A stretch of 64,000 bases of DNA from Prado023 sp963818445 (GCA_963818445.1 CAWFSG010000012.1:163874-227873), one strand, 5' to 3'; positions 45,330-54,258 are shown, counted from the first letter of the stretch. The notes: generated by a model not told the origin, from the sequence alone. Translations and numbers: made by a program.

Positions 45330-46328
45330 TCAGGCCAGTGGAACCGACGGGGCGCGGTAGGCAACCCATTGCTCGGCTGCACGCTGCGCCTGGCCCACCG
45401 TGAACTGGTTCATGCACGCATCGGGGGTGTAGTCCATGAAGTTGTTGATGGGATCGAACCCAGCGTCCCCGTTGCAGGAGTCCCGCTCGACACAGTCGAA
45501 CGCCGGCACCCGCTCCGCCGGAGTGTCGGCCACGTAGTCGCCCTTCTTCGAGCACCCGCCCTGGAAGGTGTGGAGCAGGCCCAGCCAATGGCCGACCTCA
45601 TGGGTCCCGGTGTCGCCACCGTCGTAGGCGTCAACGAACTCCGGGCGTCCGGGCAGCGACCCGACGTGAACCACGACACCGTCCATCTCGGGCCGCGAGG
45701 CGTACGACGTCGGGAAGGTCGCCCAGCCGAGCAGGTCGTCGGCAAGGCTGGTGAAGTACATGTTCAGGTCCGCAGCACCGCCGCGTCGCAGGGTCGACTT
45801 CATCTCACGCTCGGCCGACGAGCCGTACGCCAGGGACGTCCACCCGGTGTTCGGTGGGAACTGCACATCCTGCAACGTGAACTGGAATGCCGTCGTCGCA
45901 CCCCCGGTGCGCCCCTTGTAGGCCGCGTTCAGCACGGCGATCTGATCAACGACCTGCTTGCGGGTCGCCGTCTGTGCACCGTTGTTGATGGCGTATGCGT
46001 ACACCCTGATGACGACCGAACCGGTCCTGAGTGACACTGGCTGGGGCGCATTCTTGGCCGAGGTCACGCCAGACGACCCGGATGGCCGGAAGCCCTTGGT
46101 CCCCAGCTTGGCCGCCAGGTCAGCCTGCATCGAGGCCGCCTGAGCGTCAGTGACCTCCGCCCCGTCACGTGCGCCCGGCTTCGACACTCGCGCATCGGCC
46201 ACGCCGTCCTCGACACAGGCGTCGGTCGGCGACGCAGCAGGAACGCTGGGGCGAGGTACGAGCCCGAATACCGGCGTGATTGCCAGCGCGACGACAACGG
46301 ACGAATAGGCCATTCGGAGCTTCAGCAC
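45330..46328 (-). CDS. Secreted M43-type (pappalysin-like) zinc metalloprotease, intact copy
   Basis: This 332-residue secreted protease starts at GTG 46328 (or ATG 46313) with signal MAYSSVVVALAITPVFGLV. A propeptide-like segment (~35-100) precedes the catalytic domain, which has HEVGHWLGLLH at 243-253 and a Met-turn NFMDYTPDACMNQF. Paired Cys (GGCSKKGDY, FDCVERDSCNGD) suggest disulphides after export. The family digests proteins outside the cell. It is convergent with the NlpC/P60 gene, with 6 bp between stops. It is the full-length partner of the truncated copy at 41812. Confidence 0.88.
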   Translation of the reverse strand: MLKLRMAYSSVVVALAITPVFGLVPRPSVPAASPTDACVEDGVADARVSKPGARDGAEVTDAQAASMQADLAAKLGTKGFRPSGSSGVTSAKNAPQPVSLRTGSVVIRVYAYAINNGAQTATRKQVVDQIAVLNAAYKGRTGGATTAFQFTLQDVQFPPNTGWTSLAYGSSAEREMKSTLRRGGAADLNMYFTSLADDLLGWATFPTSYASRPEMDGVVVHVGSLPGRPEFVDAYDGGDTGTHEVGHWLGLLHTFQGGCSKKGDYVADTPAERVPAFDCVERDSCNGDAGFDPINNFMDYTPDACMNQFTVGQAQRAAEQWVAYRAPSVPLA

Positions 46329-46607
46329 GGTCGCAGGGTAGCGCGGGCGCCCGGCGGACGCCGTGCTCAGGGCCCGGGCCGATGCCGAACCGGTCGAGCT
46401 ACCCGACGATGTGGCAGGGTTGCGTTGCTGCGGAGCCGTCCGCCCTCGTGAACTCCCGATAGGTGAAGGGACCGTCCCACAGGGATGGCCAGGCTGACCC
46501 CCTGCATGCTTGGTTGTACTCGGGATGGGTGAGAGGGACGCGGCCATGGTCCGGGTTGGCGCAACCAGTCGGAGTCTCCCTCGAGGAGGCCTGGAGAGGA
46601 GGGCCGC

Positions 46608-46942
46608 ATGGCAGGGAACGAGGTCAGCACGGGGAAGCCCCGCTCGACCGTTCGCGGCCTCCTGACCTGCTGCGCCGCACTCGTGGGGATCACCGTCGGA
46701 GTGGGGATCGGCCGCGCCGCGCCGCCGAGCTGGCCGCACCGCGGCCGATGCTGCTGATCGCCGGCGGTGCCGTTCCCGACGAGCAGCACGCCGCCGACTG
46801 GATCCGGGCCGGGTCCCCGGACTCGGTCACGGTGTGGGTCGTCCCCGGCGCCGACCACATCGCGGGACTACGGACTGACCCTGAGCAGTGGAGCGACAGG
46901 GTCACGACGTTCCTCAACGAGGCGCTGGGCATGGCCGGGTAG
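46608..46942 (+). pseudogene. Collapsed alpha/beta-hydrolase gene
   Basis: A well-formed start (GGAGAGGAGGGCCGC before ATG 46608) encodes ~40 residues with a membrane helix (GLLTCCAALVGITVGVGIG). The frame then stops. In another frame, beginning about 46694, the C-terminal ~75 residues of an alpha/beta hydrolase follow: APRPMLLIAGGAVPDEQHAA, then VTVWVVPGADHIAGL with the catalytic His, ending NEALGMAG. The ~200 residues that should hold the nucleophile elbow are absent. It is best explained by an internal deletion joining the two ends. Confidence 0.65.
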
Positions 46943-46955
46943 GAGGACGGGGCCG

Positions 46956-47585
46956 TCACGGCGCTCCCAGCACCGCCAGGGTGATGTTGCCTCCGGCTGA
47001 TGGTCGCTGGGTCGTGATCGTCAGGCCGGCAGCCTCGACGAGCGGGCCGAGGCCTCCCTCATGGATGTAGGCCAGCCCATTGCGCGCGTGAGTCGGGCCG
47101 GACGCGATCTCCGCGAGGACGGTGAATCCACGGGTGGCCCACCCGCGTGGGAAGCGGAGCCCAGCTGTCCCGAAGTCCGTGATGAGCACCCGACCTCCCA
47201 GCGTCAGCGCGCGCCCAGCCTCCTCCAGCAGGACGACAGCCTCGGCCCGCGGGATCGAGTGCAGCACCAGGGAGATCAGGATGAGGTCGGCACACCCGTC
47301 CTCGACCGGGAGTCGTCCGCCATCGGTGAGCCTCAGATCTGCCTGCGGTCCGAGTCTCTCCCTCGATGCGGCGATCATCGCCGGCGACGCGTCCACCCCG
47401 ATCACGGCGCAGCCCGCGGCGGCGTACTCAGCCAGTCCCGCGCCCGTCCCGCACCCGACGTCGAGCACCGTCCACGCAGGGTCGGGCGGGCACATGCGGT
47501 GGGCCACGAGGCGCAGCGGCGCGTTCACCGGCTCCATCGCCCGGTCGTAGAACCGGGAGCAGAGCCCGTATCCGTCAGATGGCAC
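46956..47585 (-). CDS. Class I SAM-dependent methyltransferase
   Basis: This 209-residue methyltransferase has motif I VLDVGCGTGAGLAEYA (~41-56), VIGVDAS with the ribose-binding Asp, and ADLILISLVLHSIP in place of the usual motif IV/V. It has the UbiE/phospholipid-methyltransferase style (GYGLCSRFYDRAMEPVN at the start). The acceptor is unknown. It is a single-gene unit, convergent with the hydrolase remnant. Confidence 0.85.
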   Translation of the reverse strand: MPSDGYGLCSRFYDRAMEPVNAPLRLVAHRMCPPDPAWTVLDVGCGTGAGLAEYAAAGCAVIGVDASPAMIAASRERLGPQADLRLTDGGRLPVEDGCADLILISLVLHSIPRAEAVVLLEEAGRALTLGGRVLITDFGTAGLRFPRGWATRGFTVLAEIASGPTHARNGLAYIHEGGLGPLVEAAGLTITTQRPSAGGNITLAVLGAP

Positions 47586-47808
47586 GATGTCCTCCCTCCT
47601 GCCTCAACTCCCATCCCCACGGAGTCGGCCTCCACCACGAGACTCACGCGCTCAACTCCAGCCAACGCCGCCGAGGGGCGCCGCCGACAGTGCCGAAGGT
47701 CGCGCGGATCCGCCTGGACGCGCCCCGGCTGGCGGCGACAAGAGCCGATCGCCTCTGGCCCGGCCCCACCCGCCTGCCTACCGTGGGAGGTGGAAGGGGG
47801 TGAGAACA

Positions 47809-48252
47809 ATGGCAAAGTTGACACGCAGCATCACGGTCGACGCCCCGGTCGACAGGGTGTTCGACTACGCGTTGGACATCACCAAGTTGTGGAAGGTCAA
47901 GGATGTGGGCCTGGCGGAGGTCGATCTCAAGCCCGACGGGATCGGCACCTCGGCGCGCTTGTACTCGCACTTCCTGGGCTTCCACCTGGAGGGCGCGCTC
48001 GAGTACACCGAGGTCGTGCCCGGGCAGCGCATCGTCGCCCAGGTCCACTTCTTCATGGAGAATCCGACGTGGACCTTCACATTCGCACCCGTCAAGGGCG
48101 GCACGAAGGTGACCGCCAAGGGCGAATGGCATGTGGGGCTCCCGGTCGCGGGCAGGCGCATCGAGGGGATGATGGTCAAGGAGCACGAACCGTTCCTTGA
48201 CGAGATGCTCGCCAGCCTCAAGGCGGGCGTCGAGGCCAAGGCCGCCGCCTGA
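47809..48252 (+). CDS. SRPBCC (START-like) family protein
   Basis: This 147-residue protein starts at ATG 47809 behind GGAAGGGGGTGA; the frame is open further upstream without coding character. The fold is that of the Bet v 1/START-like (polyketide cyclase, CoxG) group: SITVDAPVDRVFDYALDITKLW at the start and a long C-terminal helix RRIEGMMVKEHEPFLDEMLASL. The hydrophobic cavity would bind a lipid or aromatic ligand. A strong hairpin follows its stop. Confidence 0.8.
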   Translation: MAKLTRSITVDAPVDRVFDYALDITKLWKVKDVGLAEVDLKPDGIGTSARLYSHFLGFHLEGALEYTEVVPGQRIVAQVHFFMENPTWTFTFAPVKGGTKVTAKGEWHVGLPVAGRRIEGMMVKEHEPFLDEMLASLKAGVEAKAAA

Positions 48253-48262
48253 TGCCCTCAGG

Positions 48263-48291
48263 GCCGCCGGGTCCGGCAAGGGCCCGGCGGC
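48263..48291 (+). terminator. GC hairpin after SRPBCC gene
   Basis: A 9-bp perfect stem (GCCGCCGGG with CCCGGCGGC) and an 11-nt loop lie 10 nt past the stop at 48252. There is no U tract, as usual at this GC content. Confidence 0.65.
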
Positions 48292-48432
48292 TCCACGGCT
48301 GGCGCCCATCGCGACGAGATCCCTGACCAGCCGGGGGTGCGGGGGACCTCGGGTCGTTCGACTCTGGATGGCCGGGCCACGCCCGCATACCGTCGCGAGT
48401 GGGGCCGGACGGCCCCGCCAGGAGGTCAGACC

Positions 48433-49644
48433 ATGAAGCGACTCGTGGTGGCGGTGGCCGCCGCCGCACTGATGACCACTGCCCCGGGCCCGGCGATCGG
48501 ATCGCCCGGTCCCCTGGCCGACGCGCCCCCAGCTGTCGCCTCCACGGGCGTGACCCCGGCCGGGATGCACACGATCCTGGACGTGTCGAAGGACGGCAGG
48601 ATCGCCCTGGGCAGGATGACGGAGCCCGGCCCCGTGATCATCAGGGACATCGTGCGGAACAAGACCCTGCGGACCCTCAAGTCGGGACCCGCCTATGCGT
48701 ACAAGACGATCTCCAGCACGGGACGCTACGTGCACTTCACGAAGGCGTACACGAGGAACGGGTGCACCTACGCCAGGCCGTGGGTCTACGACCGCGTGAC
48801 CAAGAAGTCCCGACTGGCCGCGGCAACCCGCTCTGGCAAGCCGCTCGTGGCGACGTGGACCCAAGCGAACCGGTGCCCGGACATCAGCTCCACGGAGTCG
48901 GCCTTCGAGATGCACTCCGTCGGTGGCCCGGGGCAGATGTCCCCGGACGGTCGCTACGTCGCGTTCTGCGCCAACCTGACGGATCCGGCTCGGGGTGACC
49001 TGTACATCAAGGACATGCGGACCCGGAAGCTCACGATCCAGGCGGGCCTGTGCCACCTGACGGCCGAGGCGAACGAGTTCTACCCTGTGCACGTCTCCGA
49101 GAGCGCCCGCACGGTCATGGTCCTGCACAACGATGAAGGCTCCACCGCGAGCTACCGGGCGGACGTCGTCCTCATGCGCCGGACGGTTCGGAACGTTGCC
49201 CTGCCGGGCAACGCCGGGGCACGGGAGCTGTGGCTCACCGACGACGGGAGATCAATCTTCTACGGCGTCGGCAGCTCGCCGGATGCGGGGCGCTACGACA
49301 CCGCCTCCGGCGCCACGACCGCGCTCAACCCCGGCGATCCACTGCGCAATGAGGCCCTCCAGCCCGGTGAGGAGAACCGGGATTCCGTCGCGATGACCCG
49401 GCGTGGGCGCTTCGTCAGCTACCACGGATCCCGCCTCGATCCGAGCCTGGGCCTGATCGGGCTGGTCGGTGTGTTCGACCGCGAGACAGGTCAGGCAGTC
49501 GACCTGACTGCGGCGACGGGCGTGCCGCTGCAGCTGGGCACGCCCCCCATGCCGAACAGCCTGGTGCCCATCCAGATCTCCGGTGACGGCCGGGTGGTGT
49601 TCGTCGACTGGGGAGGGTGGGCGACTCTGCACTGGATGCAGTGA
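48433..49644 (+). CDS. Secreted propeller-like protein
   Basis: This 403-residue secreted protein has signal peptide MKRLVVAVAAAALMTTAPGPAIG and no lipobox. AGGAGGTCAGACC precedes the ATG. Repeated units such as SPDGRYVAFCAN, LYIKDMRTRKLT, LTDDGRSIFYGV and ISGDGRVVFVD fit a TolB/WD40-like beta-propeller. It is a paralogue of the lipoprotein at 10664-12010, sharing the AFCAN...LY-KD block, but has lost membrane anchoring. Its role is unknown. Confidence 0.75.
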   Translation: MKRLVVAVAAAALMTTAPGPAIGSPGPLADAPPAVASTGVTPAGMHTILDVSKDGRIALGRMTEPGPVIIRDIVRNKTLRTLKSGPAYAYKTISSTGRYVHFTKAYTRNGCTYARPWVYDRVTKKSRLAAATRSGKPLVATWTQANRCPDISSTESAFEMHSVGGPGQMSPDGRYVAFCANLTDPARGDLYIKDMRTRKLTIQAGLCHLTAEANEFYPVHVSESARTVMVLHNDEGSTASYRADVVLMRRTVRNVALPGNAGARELWLTDDGRSIFYGVGSSPDAGRYDTASGATTALNPGDPLRNEALQPGEENRDSVAMTRRGRFVSYHGSRLDPSLGLIGLVGVFDRETGQAVDLTAATGVPLQLGTPPMPNSLVPIQISGDGRVVFVDWGGWATLHWMQ

Positions 49645-49744
49645 CCCCGCGGCCACAGCCTCGCTACCTCCCGCATCGAGGCGACCACCCAGGACACGAT
49701 CATCTACATGATGAAAGCCCGAACCGGAGGGCATCGGTGCGGCG

Positions 49745-49762
49745 GCTCACGCCTGCGGGCGT
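49745..49762 (+). terminator. Hairpin in the gap before the nitronate monooxygenase gene
   Basis: TCACGCC, loop TGCG and GGCGTGA form a 7-bp stem 100 nt after the stop at 49644. Nothing else is evident in the gap 49645-49909. It is a candidate terminator or leader hairpin. Confidence 0.35.
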
Positions 49763-49909
49763 GACTGCGCGAGGTCGAGCACAGCCGGGCCGATGCCCGC
49801 CCCTTGCCGTCGGGCCTCCATCGGCGCCTCGGTAGCGTTGGGCCAGGCCTGGATCCGCGCAGCGCCCGCTGCCCCAGGGATCCGGCCCATTGCGGAAGGG
49901 GTCGCACTC

Positions 49910-50899
49910 ATGAGGACGCGCATCACCGAGTTGTTGGGCATCGAGCACCCGATCATCCAGGGCGGCATGCACTACGTCGGGTTCGCCGAGCTGGCCGCGG
50001 CGGTGTCCAACGCCGGCGGCCTGGGGATCATCACGGGCCTCACCCAGCGAACGCCGGAGGCGCTGGCCGCCGAGATCGCCCGCTGCCGCGAGATGACCGA
50101 CAAGCCGTTCGGCGTGAACCTCACGTTCCTTCCCACTGTCGCCTCCCCGGACTACCCCGGCTACGTGCGCGCGATCATCGAGGGCGGGGTGCCGGTCGTG
50201 GAGACCGCGGGGCGCAACCCTGAGGCTGTCCTGCCCTACCTCAAGGGCGCAGGGGTGAAGGTCATCCACAAGTGCACGTCGGTCCGGCACGCGCTGAAGG
50301 CCCAGTCCATCGGATGCGACGCCGTGTCCGTCGATGGGTTCGAGTGCGGCGGGCACCCGGGCGAGGACGACGTGCCCAACATGATCCTGCTCCCCCGCGC
50401 CGCCGACGAGCTGGAGATCCCCTTCGTGGCGTCCGGTGGCCAAGCCGATGGGCGCAGCCTGGTGGCATCCCTGGCGATGGGTGCCGACGGGATCAACATG
50501 GGCACGCGGTTCATCGCCACCCAGGAGGCCCCGGTCCACCAGCGGGTCAAGGACGCGATCGTGGCCGCCTCCGAGCTCGACACCCGCCTGGTCATGCGCC
50601 CGCTGCGCAACACCGAGCGGGTCATGGTCAATGCGGCGGTCGAGCAGCTGCTGGTCAAGGAGAAGGAAATGGGCTCGGACCTGCGGTTCGAGGACATCAT
50701 CGAGCAGGTCGCGGGGGTCTACCCGCGGATCATGATCGAGGGCGACATGGACGCCGGCGCGTGGTCGTGCGGCATGGTCGCCGGCCTCATCCACGACATC
50801 CCCACCTGCCAGGAGCTGATCGACCGGATCATGTCCGAGGCCGAGGAGATCATCCGCGGGCGGCTGACGGGGATGCTGGATCAGGTCACTGCTGTTTGA
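49910..50899 (+). CDS. Nitronate monooxygenase (2-nitropropane dioxygenase) family
   Basis: This 329-residue TIM-barrel FMN enzyme oxidises alkyl nitronates to carbonyl compounds and nitrite. The start at 49910 gives MRTRITELLGIEHPIIQGGM, typical of the family. Further motifs are AGGLGIITG (phosphate-side loop), VDGFECGGHPGEDD with the conserved GGH, and VASGGQADGRSLVASLAMGADGINMGTRF, the FMN-phosphate site. The frame is open upstream but not coding-like. It is followed after 34 bp by a DoxX-like gene in the same direction. Confidence 0.9.
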   Translation: MRTRITELLGIEHPIIQGGMHYVGFAELAAAVSNAGGLGIITGLTQRTPEALAAEIARCREMTDKPFGVNLTFLPTVASPDYPGYVRAIIEGGVPVVETAGRNPEAVLPYLKGAGVKVIHKCTSVRHALKAQSIGCDAVSVDGFECGGHPGEDDVPNMILLPRAADELEIPFVASGGQADGRSLVASLAMGADGINMGTRFIATQEAPVHQRVKDAIVAASELDTRLVMRPLRNTERVMVNAAVEQLLVKEKEMGSDLRFEDIIEQVAGVYPRIMIEGDMDAGAWSCGMVAGLIHDIPTCQELIDRIMSEAEEIIRGRLTGMLDQVTAV

Positions 50900-50933
50900 C
50901 TGAGGGCTCCCGAGCGCGATCCCAACCCCAGGA

Positions 50934-51380
50934 GTGCCCGTGCCCTCGTCTTCGCCAGCCCCGTCGTCGCTGCCTCGGACGATCGCCAGGGTCGTCCTCG
51001 GGGGGTTCCTGCTCTTCGCCGGCATCGGTCACCTGACCCGTCAGCGCCAGGAGTTCCAGGCGCAGGTTCCCACCTGGGTGCCACTCGACCCGGACTTCGT
51101 CGTGGTCGCATCAGGGGTCGTCGAGATCGTCCTCGGGCTGGCGCTCATCGCCCTGCCCCGGTACCGGGTCCCGATCGGCTGGATCGTCGCCGCGTTCTTC
51201 GTCGCCGTCTTCCCGGGCAACATCTCGCAGTACGTCACCGGGACCGACGCGTTCGGCCTGGACACCGACCGGGCACGCCTGATCCGGCTGTTCTTCCAAC
51301 CCGTGCTGGTCGTGTGGGCCCTGTGGTCCACCGGCGCCTGGGCGGCGTGGCGAGCGTCACGAAAGGCACCGCCGAGCTGA
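50934..51380 (+). CDS. DoxX-like membrane protein
   Basis: This 148-residue protein has four hydrophobic helices (~20-40, ~58-75, ~80-100, ~118-135), with RVVLGGFLLFAGIGHLT and VVASGVVEIVLGLALI matching the DoxX/DUF4267-like group. The family is loosely tied to redox or thiosulphate metabolism, but most members are uncharacterised. The nearby NMO gene may share its transcript. A strong 16-bp hairpin follows. A GTG start is used and an alternative lies a few codons later. Confidence 0.75.
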   Translation: MPVPSSSPAPSSLPRTIARVVLGGFLLFAGIGHLTRQRQEFQAQVPTWVPLDPDFVVVASGVVEIVLGLALIALPRYRVPIGWIVAAFFVAVFPGNISQYVTGTDAFGLDTDRARLIRLFFQPVLVVWALWSTGAWAAWRASRKAPPS

Positions 51381-51395
51381 CCAAACCCTCCGGAA

Positions 51396-51435
51396 CGGGT
51401 CAGACCCTCCAGTTCGACGTGGAGGGTCTGATCCG
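51396..51435. terminator. Strong bidirectional terminator hairpin
   Basis: A 16-bp stem (one G-T wobble) with an 8-nt loop: TCAGACCCTCCA at 51400-51411 pairs with TGGAGGGTCTGA at 51420-51431, extended by CGGG with TCCG. It lies between the convergent DoxX-like and crotonase genes and could stop both transcripts. Confidence 0.8.
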
Positions 51436-51464
51436 ATGCGGCGGGTTTGCGCGGCGCAGCCGGC

Positions 51465-52154
51465 CTACAGGGCGTGGAGCTTGTCCTCCTCGATCGCCCA
51501 GTCGAGGGTGGCCAGGAACGCCCTGCGCGCCTTCACCTTGGTGGCGGCGTGCGCGGTCATGTTGAGCTTCTTCATCTGCTCGGCCATGGCCCGGGCGGCC
51601 GGCATCAGCTCCTCGGGAGCCACGACCGCGTCGAGGAATCCGGCCTTCACGGCCTCCTGCGGATCGAACATCTCGGCGTTGATCACCGAGCGGTTGAAGT
51701 AGGACCGGCGCAGCCGATCGCGGGCCAGCTCGATGCCGACGTGGTGCATGGTCATGCCGATCTGCACCTCGTTGAGGCCGATGCGGAACGGCCCCTCGAC
51801 GCCCACGCGGTAGTCGGCCGAGAGCAGGATGAACGAACCCTTGGCCACCGCGTGTCCGGTGCACGCGACGATGATCGGGAAGGGGTGGGCGAGCATCCTG
51901 CGGGCCAGGCCGGAGCCGGCCGCGACGAGCGCGATCGCGTTCTGCGGGCCCGACGTCATGACCTTCAGGTCATAGCCACCGGAGAACATGCCCGGCGTCC
52001 CGGTGATGATGACGATGGCGCCGTCAGCCTCGGCCCGGTCGAGCGCGGCATGGAAGGCAGCGATGACGTCCGGCGAGATGGCGTTCACCTTGCCGTTGTC
52101 CAGTGTCAGGGTGGCGATGCCGTCCTCGAGGTGGTAGCTGACCAGGTCATTCAT
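51465..52154 (-). CDS. Enoyl-CoA hydratase/isomerase (crotonase) family protein
   Basis: This 229-residue enzyme has the crotonase fold: IATLTLDNGKVNAIS, oxyanion-hole loop GMFSGGYDLK and the second oxyanion region ACTGHAVAKGSFILLSADYRVG. The catalytic Glu pair of classic hydratases is not clear: the usual GAGG-x-x-E position reads ...FRIGLNEVQIGM with one Glu. It may therefore be an isomerase or another superfamily activity. It is short for the family but complete. It stands alone after the KdpE-like gene. Confidence 0.85.
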   Translation of the reverse strand: MNDLVSYHLEDGIATLTLDNGKVNAISPDVIAAFHAALDRAEADGAIVIITGTPGMFSGGYDLKVMTSGPQNAIALVAAGSGLARRMLAHPFPIIVACTGHAVAKGSFILLSADYRVGVEGPFRIGLNEVQIGMTMHHVGIELARDRLRRSYFNRSVINAEMFDPQEAVKAGFLDAVVAPEELMPAARAMAEQMKKLNMTAHAATKVKARRAFLATLDWAIEEDKLHAL

Positions 52155-52246
52155 GCGTGGATTCCTTCGCTGGGGTGGCCGATTGCGCGGATCTGGACAG
52201 CGACACTAGCCCCGGTCCCGGCCGCCCCCTCGGCTGGGTCCGCGAC

Positions 52247-52918
52247 TCACTCGGAGATCCTCAGCCAGTACCCCCGCCCGGGCTGGCTGAGCAGGCAGGC
52301 CGGCTCGGACGGGGTCGACTCCAGCTTGCGCCGCAGCGTGTTGATGTAGACGCGCACGTAGTTGCGGTGGCGGGGCTCCTCCTCGCCCCACACCTGGGCC
52401 AGCAGGTCCTCAGGCGTGACCGGGGCACCGCCAGCACGGGCCAGAACCTCCAGGACCGCCCACTCCATGGCCGTGAGCACCACCACCTGCCCATGGAGGT
52501 CGGTCACCTCCTGGCGAGCCAGGTCGACGACGAAGGTCGGCGTCCGGACCAGGTCCCCCACCCCGGACCGTCGGCCGACCGCACGGATCCGGGCGAGGAG
52601 CTCGGGAAGGCCGAAGGGCTTGGTCATGTAGTCGTCGGCGCCCGCGTCAAGTGCTGCCACCTTGTCCGACTGGTCGCGCCGGGCGGACAGGACGACGATC
52701 GGGCCGTCGTGATGGGTTCGCAGATCGGGCAGGAGCCGGATCCCGTCCTCGTCGGGCAGGCCCAGGTCCAGCAGGATGACGTCGTAGCGCATCGATCCCA
52801 CCGCGCGACGCGCGCCGTGGGCGTCGGGCACGTCGAAGACAGTGAAGCCCTGCGCCCGCAGGGCGATGGCCAGCGAACGCCGCACGCTGTGGTCGTCCTC
52901 GACCAGCAGGATCCTCAC
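52247..52918 (-). CDS. KdpE-like response regulator
   Basis: This 223-residue OmpR-family regulator has Asp51 (VILLDLGLPDEDG), acidic VEDDHS, the TKPFGLPEL switch and a C-terminal winged helix (NYVRVYINTLRRKLE). The GTG start overlaps the kinase stop (GTGA). The layout of transporter, KdpD-like kinase and KdpE-like regulator makes a role in K+ homeostasis likely. Candidate sites are the TTGATG direct repeats at 56223-56239 upstream of the transporter. Confidence 0.88.
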   Translation of the reverse strand: MRILLVEDDHSVRRSLAIALRAQGFTVFDVPDAHGARRAVGSMRYDVILLDLGLPDEDGIRLLPDLRTHHDGPIVVLSARRDQSDKVAALDAGADDYMTKPFGLPELLARIRAVGRRSGVGDLVRTPTFVVDLARQEVTDLHGQVVVLTAMEWAVLEVLARAGGAPVTPEDLLAQVWGEEEPRHRNYVRVYINTLRRKLESTPSEPACLLSQPGRGYWLRISE

Positions 52919-54258
52919 GAGGGCACCCGCACCGTGGCGGTGAGCCCGCCACCCGGCGTCTGGTCGTACGTGGTGCGTGCTCCGATGAGCTCAGCCAGGC
53001 GGTCGACGATGAGCAGCCCCATCCCGTGCCGGCTGCGCCCCACGTCGGCTGAGTCGGCGGCAAGGCCCGGTCCGTGATCGATCACCGCCACCGACGCACC
53101 GTCATCCGCCTCGGCGACGACGACCTCAACCGGTGAGTCCTGCGGCGTGTGCGTCAGGGCGTTGGCGACCAGGTTGGCGAGGATGCGTTCGAGCAGCACC
53201 GCATCGGTGACGGCGACCACCGGGCGCGGCGCCGGGATCACGCTGATCCGGGGGGAGGCCCACACTGCCACGGCTCGGGCAGCCACCTCCACGAGGTCGG
53301 CCGGGAGCTTGTCCACCTGCAGGACGCCGGCCTCGATCCGCGAGGAGTCCAGCAGCGCACCGAGGACCTCGTCGAGCCTGATCGCCGACTGGCGCAAGCC
53401 GTCGAGCAGTTCAGCCCGATCCGCCTCGCTGAGCGTCCCCTCGGTCATCAGTAGGGCGTCGGCTGAGACGCGCATCCCCGCCAAGGGGGTGCGCAGGTCA
53501 TGGCCGACGCTGGCCAGGAGCGTTGCGCGGGCACGATCGATCTCCGCCAGCCGCGCGGACCGCTCCTGCTCGGCCACCAGCTCCTGGCTCTCCCACGCGC
53601 GGACGACGGCGGTCGCCAGGGTGTCGGCGAACTCACGGTTCACCCCGATGATCTCCGCTCCGTGGCCGACCACACGGAACCCGGGGGCGACCTCCACGTC
53701 GATCACCGCGTCCAACCGCCGGTGGGCCTCGTCGCGGGCGCTGCTCAGCAGGACCTCGTCCGTGGCCGGCGCGAGCAGCACGGCGTCGTCGAGGTCCAGG
53801 GCGGAGCGGAACGCCCGGAGCGAGTCGAGGGCCGAGGCCGAGTCCGGGCGCAGCACCTCGGCCATGACCGCCTCACGGGCGGTTGCCGCTGCTGCGGCCC
53901 GCTCTGAGCCCACCACCACCTCGACCAGGGTGCTGACACCCACGGCCAGCAGCAGGAACACGGCCAGGTAGACCCAGTTCTCCTGGTTCTGGATCTGGAA
54001 CGTCCCATAGGGCGGGACCAGGAACCAGTTGACCGCGAGGACGGCCCCGACAGCGGTGGCTGCAGTCATCGTGCGGCCGGCGAACAGCGAGACGACGACG
54101 ACCTCGACGAGCACGAGGAGGAGAACCTCCGCCAGCCCGACCGGGCGCATCGCGGTGGCCACGGCGATCGTGGCCACGATCGCGAGGATGGCCAGGCCGA
54201 CGACCAGCGGCCGGCGGCGCCATCTCGCTGTCGCGCTCGGTGACAGCCCTTCGCTCAT
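52915..54258 (-). CDS. KdpD-like sensor kinase lacking the N-terminal KdpD domain
   Basis: This 447-residue kinase starts with four close membrane helices (~18-115), the DUF4118 module of KdpD (VNWFLVPPYGTFQIQNQENW). A GAF-like segment follows (~135-225), then HisKA with His253 (SVGHDLRTPLAGM) and HATPase (DHGPGL, HGMGLLIVDRLAE). The usual N-terminal KdpD/USP cytoplasmic domain is missing. Its start overlaps the transporter stop (ATGA), and its stop overlaps the regulator start (GTGA), so the three genes are one coupled operon. Confidence 0.88.
   Translation of the reverse strand: MSEGLSPSATARWRRRPLVVGLAILAIVATIAVATAMRPVGLAEVLLLVLVEVVVVSLFAGRTMTAATAVGAVLAVNWFLVPPYGTFQIQNQENWVYLAVFLLLAVGVSTLVEVVVGSERAAAAATAREAVMAEVLRPDSASALDSLRAFRSALDLDDAVLLAPATDEVLLSSARDEAHRRLDAVIDVEVAPGFRVVGHGAEIIGVNREFADTLATAVVRAWESQELVAEQERSARLAEIDRARATLLASVGHDLRTPLAGMRVSADALLMTEGTLSEADRAELLDGLRQSAIRLDEVLGALLDSSRIEAGVLQVDKLPADLVEVAARAVAVWASPRISVIPAPRPVVAVTDAVLLERILANLVANALTHTPQDSPVEVVVAEADDGASVAVIDHGPGLAADSADVGRSRHGMGLLIVDRLAELIGARTTYDQTPGGGLTATVRVPS

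Larger units (their letters stand above)
42677..46194. repeat. Tandem duplication, copy 2 (3518 bp)
   Basis: This second copy starts exactly where copy 1 ends, with no bases between. It has the last ~14 codons of the antitoxin, an intact RES toxin, YCII-like, microprotein, NlpC/P60 and metalloprotease genes. Beyond 46194 the metalloprotease continues uniquely into its own signal peptide. Only a couple of shared bases are present at the junction, so it arose by illegitimate rather than homologous recombination. Confidence 0.9.
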
